A stretch of DNA of 64,000 bases from Diogma glabrata (lineage: Eukaryota > Arthropoda > Insecta > Diptera > Cylindrotomidae): assembly GCA_963693315.1 (NCBI GenBank), contig OY856188.1, positions 145,912,945 to 145,976,944 of the forward strand, in the 5' to 3' direction. Numbering within the stretch: position 1 is the first letter of the stretch; each line of letters begins with the position of its first letter. Below are positions 42,940 to 53,293 of this stretch, one piece after another. The translations under genes and the position numbers were made by a program. The notes below the pieces were generated by a model, which was not told where the DNA came from, did no database searches, and worked only from the letters and a program-made list of their open reading frames with translations.

Positions 42940-43115
42940 TCTTATAAACCAAGGAAAATAATGAGTTAATAGTATTTTAATCGATCAGTATGTAATGAAA
43001 TAGTTTATTCTCAAGAGAGAATAAAATTCATTACACACGAATTTATTACACTACTTTATTCTCTGACAAAGAATTGTGTATTATATAAAACAAAATCGTT
43101 TCTTCAATTAAAACA
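42940..43115 (-). repeat. Inverted partial copy of the 15655 repeat
   Basis: It matches the end of the 15655-16200 repeat on the minus strand (GAGAATAAACTATTTCATTA and TTTGTCAGAGAATAAAG). It directly adjoins the RTE fragment. Confidence 0.65.
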
Positions 43116-43500
43116 GTAAATCTCGTTCGAATTTCCGTTAGCCGCAGCTTAGTTGATGTTTTCGATACGGCACTGTTGATCGTTTTTCGATTGTATTTTG
43201 TTCTGCGGTTATAATGGTTGATTGAAGCGTTTGTCATTCTTCTTGTACGTTTAATGTCACATAAGAAGAGATGTCATACTTTTCTATGTTTTGCGTCACT
43301 ATTTTCTGATATCTATGTAGCGTTTCTGGATGTTTAAATGCATCGACATTCCAGCGCACGGTCTTTTTTGCTTGTCTATTAAAAGTAGAGGATAACTTGC
43401 AATTGTAATTAAAGATGACAAGCATATGATCGGTGTCCATATCAGCACCTCTGTATGATCGAACGTCAGTTAGACTTGTCGAGTGTCTCTTAGAGATCAT
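43116..43500 (-). pseudogene. RTE fragment, copy 3 (endonuclease end)
   Basis: Minus-strand residues MISKRHSTSLTDVRSYRGAD, then MDTDHMLVIFNYNCKLSSTF and VRWNVDAFKHPETLHRYQK, align with about residues 255-355 of copy 1. The part at 43116-43240 then jumps to a later segment (CGAATTTCCGTTAGCCGC), so about 180 bp are deleted internally. Both ends are truncated. There is no tail or duplication. Confidence 0.75.
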
Positions 43501-43559
43501 TAACTAAGAAAATGTTAAAATATTATTGAATAATACAAAAATTCCAAAGAAATTATTGA

Positions 43560-43680
43560 CTAACTTGTAGCACTTGTAGTTTTATGTTTCTTTTAATTTA
43601 AAAGTCGGAACCGAATTAGCAAATCATTAGCAGATTTCTTTAAATATGAATATTCTTATTTTGAGACTAAAAGTCGAATG
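43560..43680. other. Spacer
   Basis: A+T-rich sequence between the RTE fragment and the inner left arm of the foldback element. Nothing is recognised. Confidence 0.4.
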
Positions 43681-44405
43681 AGTCGCGTCGTTACATAATC
43701 TTTCAGCCGAGTAAGGATAAATAAACAATGGATGAAATTGTTCAAATTATATATGTATTTCTATAAATAGATGTTACTCTAGTGAATTTTAACCCAATAA
43801 CATAGATGGTTGCAGGACTGACCCAAAAACAATAGTCAATTAATGTAAACCATTAACGGGGTATTGCCTGACCATTCAAAGTAAAGTATACTGGCTCTTT
43901 TGTATAAATCGTAGATCAGCTGATTTATGGTTCCAGTTATGGCACAATAACAATAGTCAAGTACTATCAACATTTATGGGCCAGTGTTTGAAAAGTTAGA
44001 GCTATACCATAAACTGGCTCTTTTTTGTAAACCACAGATCGACCGATGAATGGTTCTAGTGCTGGCCAAATAACAATAGCCGAGTACTGTTAACCGTTAA
44101 TGGGCCAGTGCTTGTTCGTATTTCAGAGTCTGGCAAACCTAGTTTGGATAACTGCGTAACAAAGATTGAAGTTGAACAATGTTTCAGTTTTCTGAGATAA
44201 TTTGTTCCAAAAGATAGGCGTTTTGTTTCGCCTACAGATGCTATACATAATTTTTTTTTATTTATATAATAGAACAACTGAGGTACGCTTAACTAGTAAT
44301 TTACATATCATATTTATAACACATTTTTGGGGGTGTAAGTGTAATCCATTGGTTTGTCCTATTTACATTATTTTATTAAGTATGCTTTTGATTATAAGAT
44401 CAAAT

Positions 44406-44718
44406 CTAGTGGCTTCGTTCTTTTAAGCTTCTGTCAGCAACGGGCACATCCATTACCTGGCGTATTGCAATATTTTCATGTACGCGAATACGCGTGGTGT
44501 GTTTAATTGCATATTTCATTTCATTTCATCTCATCCTTCACGAACTCTATCTTTAGGTTCCTATGAAGGTTTTCGTTTCTGATGTACCACGGGGCATTAA
44601 CAATGCAACGCAGGAGTTTGTTTTGGAACGACTGGATAATTTTCGCGTTCGTTTTCTTAGTACAGCCCCATAGTTGGATACCATCCGTCCACACTGGTTT
44701 CAGTATTTAACGATACAG
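44406..44718 (-). pseudogene. Jockey-like LINE, C-terminal fragment
   Basis: The minus strand reads LKPVWTDGIQLWGCTKKTNA, then KIIQSFQNKLLRCIVNAPWY and IRNENLHRNLKIEFVKDE, and finally a stretch ending PVADRSLKERSH with a stop at 44406-44408. The K-P-x-W-T-x-G-I-Q-L-W-G and L-R-x-I-V-N-A-P-W-Y pattern is the hallmark C-terminal region of Jockey-clade LINE pol. Only about 100 residues survive, in one frame with slight damage at the 5' side. Confidence 0.7.
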
Positions 44719-45250
44719 AAGCAGTTATATGGTTGGTGAATATATTACAAAATTGTCAAACTGGTTTTGATTAAGTTTAAACTAAATGTATCGAAGGATA
44801 TAGGTTTATCATAAGCAATTCTTTGTAATATTCATTACATTTATCTTATCACATTCCATTATCACGTCAAAAGAAAATCACCTTTATTAATATCAAATTA
44901 AACTATACTTTTTGAATTCATTAAAAGCTTCTTTGCGATATTTTGTATCAATAAATTTACTTTACCATATTAATCAATAAAACTCTTGTTTTGTATTTTT
45001 TGTTTCCTTTATGATAAGCATTTTTATCAGTTACATATATAAATAAATATATTATTGAGTTATAATCATGATAAGGTTTTAAGAAAGTTAAATGAGTCTT
45101 TAATAATTTGCGAAAATGTTTTGAAATGCGCGAATTATTTGTTTGTTCCTTCGTTCATTTATCAGTCCACTGTCAGAACAAGTGCTTATAAGCAAGTGCT
45201 CAATATATCTTCTTGGTAATAGTAATGAAATCAACAACAACAACTGACAC
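44719..45250. other. Gene-free A+T-rich stretch
   Basis: Nothing is recognised. Confidence 0.5.
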
Positions 45251-45252
45251 AG

Positions 45253-45577
45253 AACCATTGTTCTTGGTTACTCTATGGACCACTTGGTATTGATTTCTCT
45301 TATAATGGGTGGGTCCACACAGTCTGCATTAGTTGGCGACCAATTCCCTGGGTTTGCATTATCAAATAATTTGAGAATCGCTAATACTTTCCGCATCGAT
45401 CGTTTTATAAGCAGATTAGTCACTAGAGTCTCACTGAATGGAAACACTCGAAATCAATTTGATCACGTGCTGATATCCGCATGTTTCTTCTTCAGTGTTT
45501 TGGATGTGCGAATCTTTAGAGGTGCATACATTGGAATTGATCACGCTTTTGACTGTGTTCAAATGCCAAATCGGTGA
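45253..45577 (+). pseudogene. Endonuclease fragment of a second RTE-like family
   Basis: The frame reads NLRIANTFRIDRFISRLVTR, then NGNTRNQFDHVLIS and LDVRIFRGAYIGIDHAF. This corresponds to the last part of the APE endonuclease of RTE-type proteins (N-Q-I-D-H-V-x-I-S, D-V-R-x-x-R-G-A, D-x-D-H). It differs clearly from copies 1-3. Both sides are truncated. Confidence 0.6.
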
Positions 45578-46190
45578 TCTCAGGTATTAAAAAAATTAAT
45601 CAACAGAAACGTTTTAACATCTCATCCCAAGCAGGGTTTGCCGGACCCTGAAATACGGTTAATGCTGGCCCAATTTTGGTAAACAGTATTTTGGCTTTTG
45701 TTATTGGGCCAACACTAGAACCATTCTTTGGCCGATCTAAGGTTTACAGGAAAAAAACAGCCAATGAATGGTAAACAATGCTTGGCTATTGTTATTGTCC
45801 CAGTACTGGAACCATGAATTGGCTGCTCTATGTCATTTGGTTAAAATCCACTAGAGTAATATCTATTTTAGAAATAAATAGTTTGAAAAATTTCACCTAT
45901 AGGCTATAGTTTAGTTATCGCTCCTCGGTTGAAAGACTATATGATAATATTGATAAAGTTGGTATAAGTTTAAAAATTTTTTTCATTTAACTTTTTTATT
46001 TCATTTTAATTATTTTGTATTTAATTTATTTAAATTAACTATATTAACATATGCTAATATTTTATATATTTTTTTTAATGGTCCAGTCATAGTTGACAGT
46101 AATCTCGGTCATTGTTGCATTACTGATCGCCAGTGTACAACCAGTTGTGCAAACCCTGGACTAGTTGTACAACCTTGTGGGGCATCGTTG

Positions 46191-47034
46191 AAACTAAAAA
46201 GAGCATCAAAATAATATTGCCGAACATTAGATAAGTCTCAAACCATCTATGAATATATTGAAACGTGCTAGTATTTACCCTACGCTATTTTCCAATTGGG
46301 TGTGCCGATTCTCTAATTGTTTGAATAAAATTTTTGGAATGGTATCTGCTGAAGTTCTCATTTTGGCAACTTAGAGCTTCGACAGCAACATTGTATAAGT
46401 TTTTAAGCTCTAATGATAACCTCGCAATGCTTTTTTGTCTGCGTCATTAGTGATATAAAATTTAAATTAAGCATGTCGAGTGCCTTTTTTTCCAGCGTGT
46501 TTGCTGATGCATAAAATTATTTGCCTATTTTACATGAAATTTTTTGTTTTTGTTATTTAAAAATTTAATTTTCAATAATGCAGTAATCCAAAAGTGCCTT
46601 TTTATGTTTTGTATTGGTTTTTTAACGATTAAGTCTTTTAGGTGTTTTGTTGAAAATTGCCTGTTGTGGAAATTATAGAACTTAAATTAAACGGTTGCAC
46701 ACTCGCACACACTATCACTACACTCAACTCATATTTTGTTCAGATGCAATTTATACTTGTTTATTTCAAATATTTATAATTTAATTTTAAGAAAATCAGT
46801 TTTACAATTAATATTTGATGAAAAATTTAAAAAAACATGTGAATTATCGAGAAGTCTTGGTAAATTCTCGAGATTCGTGATTTTTCGAAATGTAAATATT
46901 TGAACTCTCGAAATTCGGAATAGAAATTCTCGAGAACTTTTCGAAAATTCTCGATAATTCCCGAAGTTCAATTCTAAACACGATTCAAATGTTTTTTTAT
47001 TGAAATCCTTAATACCAACATAAATTAGCAGCAT
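46191..47034. other. Gene-free stretch with CTCGAGAA repeats
   Basis: No gene is recognised. Between 46835 and 46975, TCTCGAGA/TTCTCGAGAA and TTTTCGAAAA motifs recur about every 25-40 bp in both orientations, giving a short imperfect hairpin array. Confidence 0.4.
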
Positions 47035-47935
47035 GCAACCACATGATCCCTAGATTGAACAATTTACCAAGGAATGCAGAAAATTATCAAGAAGAATTAA
47101 ACAACATAAAATACATAGCTATAGCAAAACGAGTATAAAAAAGAAATAGTTGACGCATTAAACACAAAACATAAAACAAGAAATATTTGCGAAACCCAAA
47201 ACAACATTGAAAAAATGAAGAAAACAGGCAAAAACATAATAATGCAAAAAAAAAAAAATATGGATATATTGCAGCTTACAAAAACAAAAATCAAATAGAA
47301 AATTACCTAAAATAACCCAAACCCTAGACACGGGTGTTTATATGCCTGTGATGAGTGCAGTAAGTTTTATATTTTTTTTGTGTTGTGTATTAGGAATTAC
47401 AAAATGTGTCACAACAACACATAGATACCTTTTAAGACCTTATAGGTCCCACAACAACATGCATCTTGAGGTGTTGGTGGACGATTTTTTTTAAATCTTT
47501 GGATTGAAGGCACTCAAGACTATTGATTCAGGCAAAGCATTCCATTTGTACGATGTATGCACAAAGAAATCCCTTTGCATTTTGTTACTATGGCAGTGAG
47601 TAATCCCGACAGGTTGACTAATTGCTCAAACAGATTGACGATTTAAGTTATCAAGTTAATAGGTCAAACGTGGCGGTCCTTCACAAAAAGATTTATGGAA
47701 CAAACCAGCGAAATTAATAAAAGCGATCCAAAATCAAACTTTACCCAACATTTCAAAATACAAATAACTTCAACACAAATTTAACCATATTAGATAAAAA
47801 AGAAAAGACTGCATCTGGATAGATTAGAAGAGATCGAAATATATAAACATAAAAATAATAACAACATTTTAAACGATAAAATCAACACTAAAACCAACAT
47901 AAAATATGACATAATAATAAAAAACAGCAATTGAA
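47035..47935 (+). pseudogene. Penelope-like element remnant, split by LINE-B
   Basis: The frame at 47035-47325 reads HMIPRLNNLPRNAENYQEEL, then NNIKYIAIAKRV, resembling the 'H R L..L P....N...E L..I K.I A' stretch at the end of Penelope-like reverse transcriptases. After a minus-strand LINE-B insertion (47360-47660), 47690-47935 reads SNFTQHF, NNFNTNLTILDK, LDRLEEIEIYKHK and NNILNDKINTKTN, matching the end of the GIY-YIG region. Stops and frame changes show that it is dead. The GIY-YIG core itself is missing here. Confidence 0.5.
47360..47660 (-). pseudogene. LINE-B subfamily 3' fragment, minus strand
   Basis: The minus strand encodes GISLCIHRTNGML-like sequence, with an FVHTSYKWNALPES frame and FNPKI. 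The sequence then runs through CCACCAACACCTCAAG, ATGTTGTTGTGGGACC and TATGTGTTGTTGTGACACAT, ending near GTGTTGTGTATTAGG. This subfamily's tail is the closest match to the cassette tails at 48440-48550 and 49530-49650. The copy is short and 5'-truncated. Confidence 0.65.
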
Positions 47936-47948
47936 ATAGTATATTTCT

Positions 47949-48550
47949 CGCATGGAGGGATAAGTTTTTATATTTTTGAATTTGTTATTTGTTTTTGATC
48001 TACGACGGGTGGAACAACCCCACGTACTCCAGTCCTTGCTATTGACATACAAGTTAACGTGAGATATCACATACCACTGGCAATAGCAGTGAGATATCAC
48101 TAGCCAAGGTGACATTTTAGGGGTGGTGGCGGATGAACTGTATTCAGTCAACAGTAGCACCCTCAATCTTAGCTGTGAAATAATCCCTGTTGATGATGAG
48201 ACGCTATTGCTTTCTTGAAGAACCGAGCCTTCATATAACTATGTGTGGACTTCAATCATTAGACAGACTGTGCGTCACAGGATCAAGGAATATGCAACCG
48301 GCTGGATTATTGGCAACTACATTTTTGTTTTGTTTCAGCAAATTTTTGTAAAAATTGCCTATGTCATATTTTGTCAGTGATAGGATTTTTTTGTTTAGTT
48401 ATCCATTCTTTAACAAAAACTATAAAAAAAAAAACAAAAAAAGAAAGATTCACCTTTGAACGTATGTTGTTGTGGGACCTTGGTCTTAATAGGTTTTTAT
48501 GTGTTATTGTGACACATATTGTAATTCCTACTACACAACACATTTTATTA
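47949..48550 (+). mobile_element. SINE-like composite cassette, copy C3
   Basis: The order is: start GCATGGAGGGAT, a head with ACCCCACGTACTCCAGTCC, GAGATATCACATACCACTGG, a middle with AGCACCCTCAATCTTAGCTG, a 3' half with TGCGTCACAGGATCAAGGAA and TTATTGGCAACTACATTTTT, and a tail with GTGGGACCTTGGTCTTAATA and GTGTTATTGTGACACATATT. No ORF is shared with copy C4, so it is non-coding. Confidence 0.75.
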
Positions 48551-48996
48551 AAAATATAAGACATTAGTTTATTCTATAAAAGACATTCTATAAAATATAA
48601 AAATAAAATAAAATCAATAAGGAATAAATATTATTCTTAATAAAAATAAAAATAAATTTAAAAATAAAGGTAAAGAAAAGTATATTTTTAAATATTCTAT
48701 TTTAATTCAAAAGTGACAAAAGCACACAAACAGTGAAAAATATGGTAAACCATAAAAACCTCTTAATGTGTTTGTAAATTTTGTTACTTCAAAATTTTAA
48801 TTATATCATCTTAGAAAAAATATAGGTATATAAGACTGCCTAATATAATAATCTAAGTACTAATTATATTCATCAAAGTTGTGCAAATATTTAGTACAAT
48901 TTATTTTTCCGATTTGGAGTTCGATTATAAAATCAGCATTGGTTATTATACCAAATAAATTGCTTATATATATAGCAACTGTTTACATTTTATATG
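48551..48996. other. A+T-rich spacer between cassettes
   Basis: No gene or repeat is recognised. Confidence 0.5.
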
Positions 48997-49650
48997 CATG
49001 CATGGAGGGCTGTTTTTGTTTTGTAAATTTGTTTCATTTTTGATCTACGGGTGTGACAACCCCGCGTACTCCAATCCCTGCTATTGACATACGAGTTAAC
49101 GTGAGATATCACATACCACTGGCAATAACAGTGAGATGTCACTAGCCATGGTGACTTCTTAGGAGTGGTGGCGGATGAACTGTATTCAGTCAACGGTAGC
49201 ACCCTCAATCTTAGCTGTGGAATATTCCTTGACGGTGAGGCGCTATTGCTTCCTCGAGGAAACGAGCTTTTATATAACTATGTGTCGGATCTAATCATCA
49301 AGAAAGACGGTGCGTCACAGGATCAAGGAATATGCCATCGGTTGGATTATTGGCAACTACATTTTTGTTATGTTTCAGCAAATTTTTGTAAAAAATTTGC
49401 TATTTACTTTTACTTTCTCTATTCTATCATAAAATACTGGCCTATTTCATATTTTGTCAGTGATAGGATTTATTGTTTAGTTATCCATTATTTAACAAAA
49501 AAAATAAAAATACAAAAAAAGAAAGATTTACGTCCATCAACACCTTTGAACGTATATTATTGTGGGACCTTGGTCTTAAAAAGTTTTTATGTGTTGTTGT
49601 GACACATATTGTAATTCCCACTACACAACACCTTTTATTAAATAAAAAAA
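48997..49650 (+). mobile_element. SINE-like composite cassette, copy C4 (best reference copy)
   Basis: This is an uninterrupted ~650-bp copy. The head block (about 49040-49130) matches the 5' UTR of the LINE at 59302. The middle block, AGCACCCTCAATCTTAGCTG at 49197, matches that LINE's 3' UTR at 62825. The tail (about 49530-49640) matches the 3' end of LINE-B. A 145-codon frame runs through it but follows none of these blocks and is absent from copy C3. Confidence 0.75.
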
Positions 49651-49689
49651 ATATACACATATATAAAAAAAATATACATGTATTTTTTT

Positions 49690-50309
49690 TTTAATTTTTT
49701 TTTTATCGGCGTTCATGCTCCATGTAGGAGCGTTGCCAGGCTTATCAGCTTTGAATACTCACCACGGTCATTCGCAACAGTGACATAACTACCATGGCAG
49801 CCGATTTGTTTAAGGTCGTTTATTACGTCAGTCTCCCATTGTAGTTGTGGTCTGCCTTGCGGTCGCCCACTCCCTGGGGTACTAACGTACATTTTTCTAA
49901 TCATTCCAGACTGTGAATCAGCTCGTAGAACATGCCCAAACCAAGCAATCCTATTAGAACGGATACAACCTATTATATCAGAACCCCTAAGAAGGTCTCT
50001 GATCTCAAAGTTAAACCGGGTTCTATACTCTCCATCGTCTGTCGTAAGTGGACCAAAAATGTAGCGTAGGATCTTACGCTCAAATACAGATAAATGCGAT
50101 TCGTCATTTTGTGTAAGGGCCCACGTTTGTGACCCATACACCACAACCGGTCCAATAAATGTCTTGCATAACTTGAGCTTGGTGTTAGTTGATACATACG
50201 GTGACCCAAGGAGAGGTTTAATTGAGTAGAAATTTTGATTATCTGCAGCGATTCCAGCTTTTATATCTGTAAGTATGCTGTTGTTTGAGTCAAGCATTGA
50301 TCCCAAATA
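49690..50309 (-). pseudogene. Second RTE-like LINE, 3' part
   Basis: The minus-strand frame (49713 to about 50309) reads YLGSMLDSNNSILTDIKAGI, FIGPVVVYGSQTWALTQNDE, SVFERKILRYIFGP, RTRFNFEIRDLLRGSDIIGC, SNRIAWFGHVLRAD and GRPQGRPQLQWETDVINDLK, a typical RTE C-terminus (thumb, F-G-H-V-x-R, basic G-R-P). It differs from copies 1-3 and may belong with the endonuclease fragment at 45253. It ends in an A-rich tail at ~49690 directly behind cassette C4. A TACAGGGTG-type transposon end cuts it at 50308, so the first ten residues of the longer open frame are not LINE sequence. Confidence 0.75.
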
Positions 50310-50350
50310 CAGGGTGTCCCACGAAAGTTGTCCCACCGGCTAACTGGGGA
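50308..50350 (+). repeat. DNA-transposon end interrupting the RTE
   Basis: TACAGGGTGTCCCACGAAAG, then TTGTCCCACCGG, begins exactly where the RTE protein similarity stops. Many insect DNA elements start with TACAGGGTGTCCC. The inverse end was not found by eye, so the element's extent is unknown. Confidence 0.4.
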
Positions 50351-51865
50351 TACCTTGGAATAGCGCTAGCAACTTTTGTTCAAGCATTTTGCGAATAATT
50401 CTTTTGTTTCGCGGAAAACGGTTTGTTTTGTTTTTTTATTCCTTATCAAATTAAAATGCCTCTAAATTCAATAGCGAAGAAGTTAGGAGGTCGCGGTTTT
50501 TTTTATTTGATTCATAAGTTTGTGTATTAAAACGGGTGAACATTTGACAAAGATTACTTTGATACTTTTGAGGCTATTCCTTTACAAAGTCAATTTTTAG
50601 TTAAAATTTAAAAAAAATAATACTTTGCTTTCTATTATTTCAAAAACGGTTATATACGTCACAATTTTTTTTTCAATGGAAATGTTCCTTGAAATGTCAA
50701 CTTGAAAGTTACTTTTGAACCTGAGCTGAACCTTCAACTAATGGCTGAAAAAGAGCGAGAAAAGGAAAACAACTGTACAAAACAAAGTTAGTGTGGAACT
50801 AACTAAATATAATTCTTGGAGATTTTAATATTCACAATAAACATTAGCTCACATACAGTTAAGGCAGACGAGCTTGGTAAACAGACTGAGCTATATGCAG
50901 TTTAGTTTATATAATTTAATCTCCACTAAAATGTTTTTTTATTTTAAATGATTTCCTTAAAAACGAAATGTTCGTATGGGACAAAACCATTTTTTATGTT
51001 AATTTTTCCAAATCTGTATGCGGGTACCAGGGTATGCGTTGGTTTATTCCACATAGACTGACCGTTCCAAAGGCGGTTAAAAAGAAATATATATTATAGG
51101 AAGCTAATAGATGTAGAAAAAATTTAATAGGAAAAAAAGTTAACAAATTTGCTGAGCAGCTGATTAGGTCATGCAATTTCTAAACCGTAAAAGCTGTCCT
51201 AAGTAATTTTTGTAAGTTTTTTCTACCATCTCTTATTGATAGAGATGTAGGCTTTAGTAAGCTGTAATAATTGCTTCACGAAATTTGCAAACTTTATTTA
51301 ATTTGGTTTACCACTATTACTATATGCTGTTAGATTTCTTAACAATAAGTGTTTAATTTTATGTGGTGCTGCTGCCAATATATAAATATAAATATGTTTG
51401 ATAAATAATAATAAATATACCACTACTACAGTATACCACCTGTCCAAACTTGGTTATAACCAGATGTCGGTTATATTTATCGATATATTATGTACGTTTA
51501 GTTTTATAAACTTTGGTACAATTGCTATATTAAAGTTTGCAATTTCTAATATATCCTACTGGCGGGCGAACAGTATTAATTAAACTTAAATTATGTTTTT
51601 ACCCAATCATTAAACGATGATCTTTAACTTTTATTAAATAAAACAACTTTGAATAAGACGAACCAAATGTGGTTCCGACTTGACTATTTCTATTCTAGAG
51701 AACATTCATACGCAATTAGAATACGAAAAACATATAGATTTTTATGAACGTAATGTAGGGTTCATTATGCCTTTTCATAACGCTTTAATGGTTATTTTAG
51801 TATTAAGGGTAGTAAGAGCGTTTGGCCGATTGAGGTCTCTAATATGTATATCCGAAATCGGTAAC
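50351..51865. other. Gene-free A+T-rich stretch
   Basis: No coding region or RNA gene is recognised. It may contain the body of the element that starts at 50308. Confidence 0.45.
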
Positions 51866-52115
51866 ACTCGGGGGTGACACCCGACCGTAAAAAACAAACC
51901 ATCAGAATTTTTTCAACGATATAAATCACTTAGAAACCATTTTAACCAGGTTATCCATATAATTTTAATTTATAAATTGTGATAACTTTTAAATGTGTCC
52001 TATAAAGGTGTTATTGGTTCCAAAAGAATTTATTCTACTTTTTAAAATTTTTGAGTTATTACGTAAAATAAAATTTTAACAATATGTGTATATTTCTTTT
52101 TTTTTTAATCGAATC
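51866..52115 (-). mobile_element. hAT-like element end, inverted partner of 40196
   Basis: The sequence is the inverse of 40196-40445, with the G/C-rich end CACTCGGGGGTGACACCC at 51867-51885. It could be the opposite-orientation copy of one non-autonomous family, or one end of the decayed hAT element that follows. Confidence 0.45.
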
Positions 52116-52635
52116 CATCACCACAATTGCTCAATAGCTTTGAATATTCCTATAGATACCATATTGACTTTTTTTACGGTATATTATTTAGTATGCAAGA
52201 ATGATTCTTTAACGACCAGGTCTGAAAACCCATATGCTGAATAATGTATAGAAAAAGTGGTTTACGTCGATAATGTGGCACCCTGTGTCGATAGGGTGGC
52301 ACCCTTGAGTTACAATGTCTCTATTCTATGTCTCTATTAATTATTTCTAAAAAATCAGCTTAACTTTACTATATCTAATATATGTTTTACATTTCAAACA
52401 AATTAATTGCAAACACCTATGGAAACTAATAAACAATCAAATCAAGTGTTTGTAAATGATCTCAAAATAATTTTTTTTCCTTTATCTTGAAACTCAGGGA
52501 ATAAATTGGAATAGATCGTTTTTCAATGGACACAAAAATAATTACTGTGGAATAAAATGGCAGTTATGCAATTACTGCAGTTTTGCAAATTTTTATAGGT
52601 AGATACATACTCATACTGTTTGTTTTCAGTTTTAT
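52116..52635. other. Gene-free stretch
   Basis: GTGGCACCCT is repeated at about 52269 and 52292. Nothing else is recognised. Confidence 0.4.
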
Positions 52636-52639
52636 ATAT

Positions 52640-53090
52640 TTATATATTTGAATTAAATGAATTATCATTTAAAATTACATTTTGTTGGGTTTTAAATCCC
52701 TTGTAAATTTCAAACTCATCAAGTGATTCTTTTAGAGATCCTTGGCTACCTAAATGTAAAGCCTTCAAATTTTTTTTAAAAGTGGTGTAGCTATTGTTAT
52801 TAACTATGTAAATGGTTTGCAAAAATAGACTTTAAATTTTGTTTATTTTTCTTCTTCGGAAGGTATTCCTTAAATCAGTCTTTAAAACATTTTCCGGTTT
52901 TCCCGATGTAAAATTTTTTACAATAATTACATTTAATTTTGTAAATTATTGAGCATGATTCTAATTGGATATTTAATTTTGGTTTCAATTCTTTATATAA
53001 AATATCTTTTAGGATGTCATACTTATATTTTTTTAAATAGTTCCTTATAATATTTGGCATATGATTTGTATCTTCCATTTTATCAAATAT
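52640..53090 (-). pseudogene. Penelope-like element with GIY-YIG end
   Basis: On the minus strand, 53078-52875 reads NIIRNYLKKYKYD, then CSIIYKIKCNYCKKFYIGKT, the diagnostic GIY-YIG nuclease start of Penelope-like retroelements with a CCHH-like Cys pair (C-x2-C). A stop and frame change follow at ~52875. The frame 52822-52640 then continues with FKKNLKALHLGSQGSLKESL and DEFEIYKGFKTQQNVILNDN, the C-terminal part. The reverse transcriptase is not present. It is a 5'-truncated, broken copy. Confidence 0.65.
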
Positions 53091-53293
53091 TATTTAATAT
53101 AAGTGGTTACAAGGAAATTTAAATAAATTAATTTTCTTGGCGGTGTATTTAGTCGTTAGCACAGTGTACTTATTTTGAACTAGACATACATGTATCCTAC
53201 AAATATATTTAGAATAAATGCTTTGCTGATATACCTACTATAGTTAAAAATATTTTTTTAGATTTCGTTTAGCAAATATCCCAAAAAATAAAT
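53091..53293. other. Spacer upstream of the hAT remnant
   Basis: No hAT terminal repeat could be recognised here, so the left end of the hAT element is missing or lies farther away. Confidence 0.35.

Larger units (their letters stand above)
42270..46190. mobile_element. Large foldback-type element with repetitive arms
   Basis: The left arm carries about three ~180-bp units (42278, 42465, 42645; 'actggcaaccatgac', CGAGTACTGG) and about three ~120-bp units (43805-44115; AATAACAATAG(T/C)C(A/G)AGTAC). The right arm at 45640-46190 carries the same modules in inverted order, including GGTTAAAATCCACTAGAGTA and CTCCTCGGTTGAAAGA. The arms therefore consist of tandem modules, as in Drosophila FB-type elements. 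The left arm is interrupted at about 42840-43560, and the 44116-45640 spacer holds LINE debris. Boundaries are approximate. Confidence 0.6.

Noticed and set aside
44056..44277. 73-codon minus-strand frame as a LINE piece
   Set aside because: Half of it is the tandem module of the foldback arm. The rest has no RT or endonuclease motif.
49165..49602. 145-codon frame
   Set aside because: It crosses the blocks of cassette C4 and is not open in the related copy C3.
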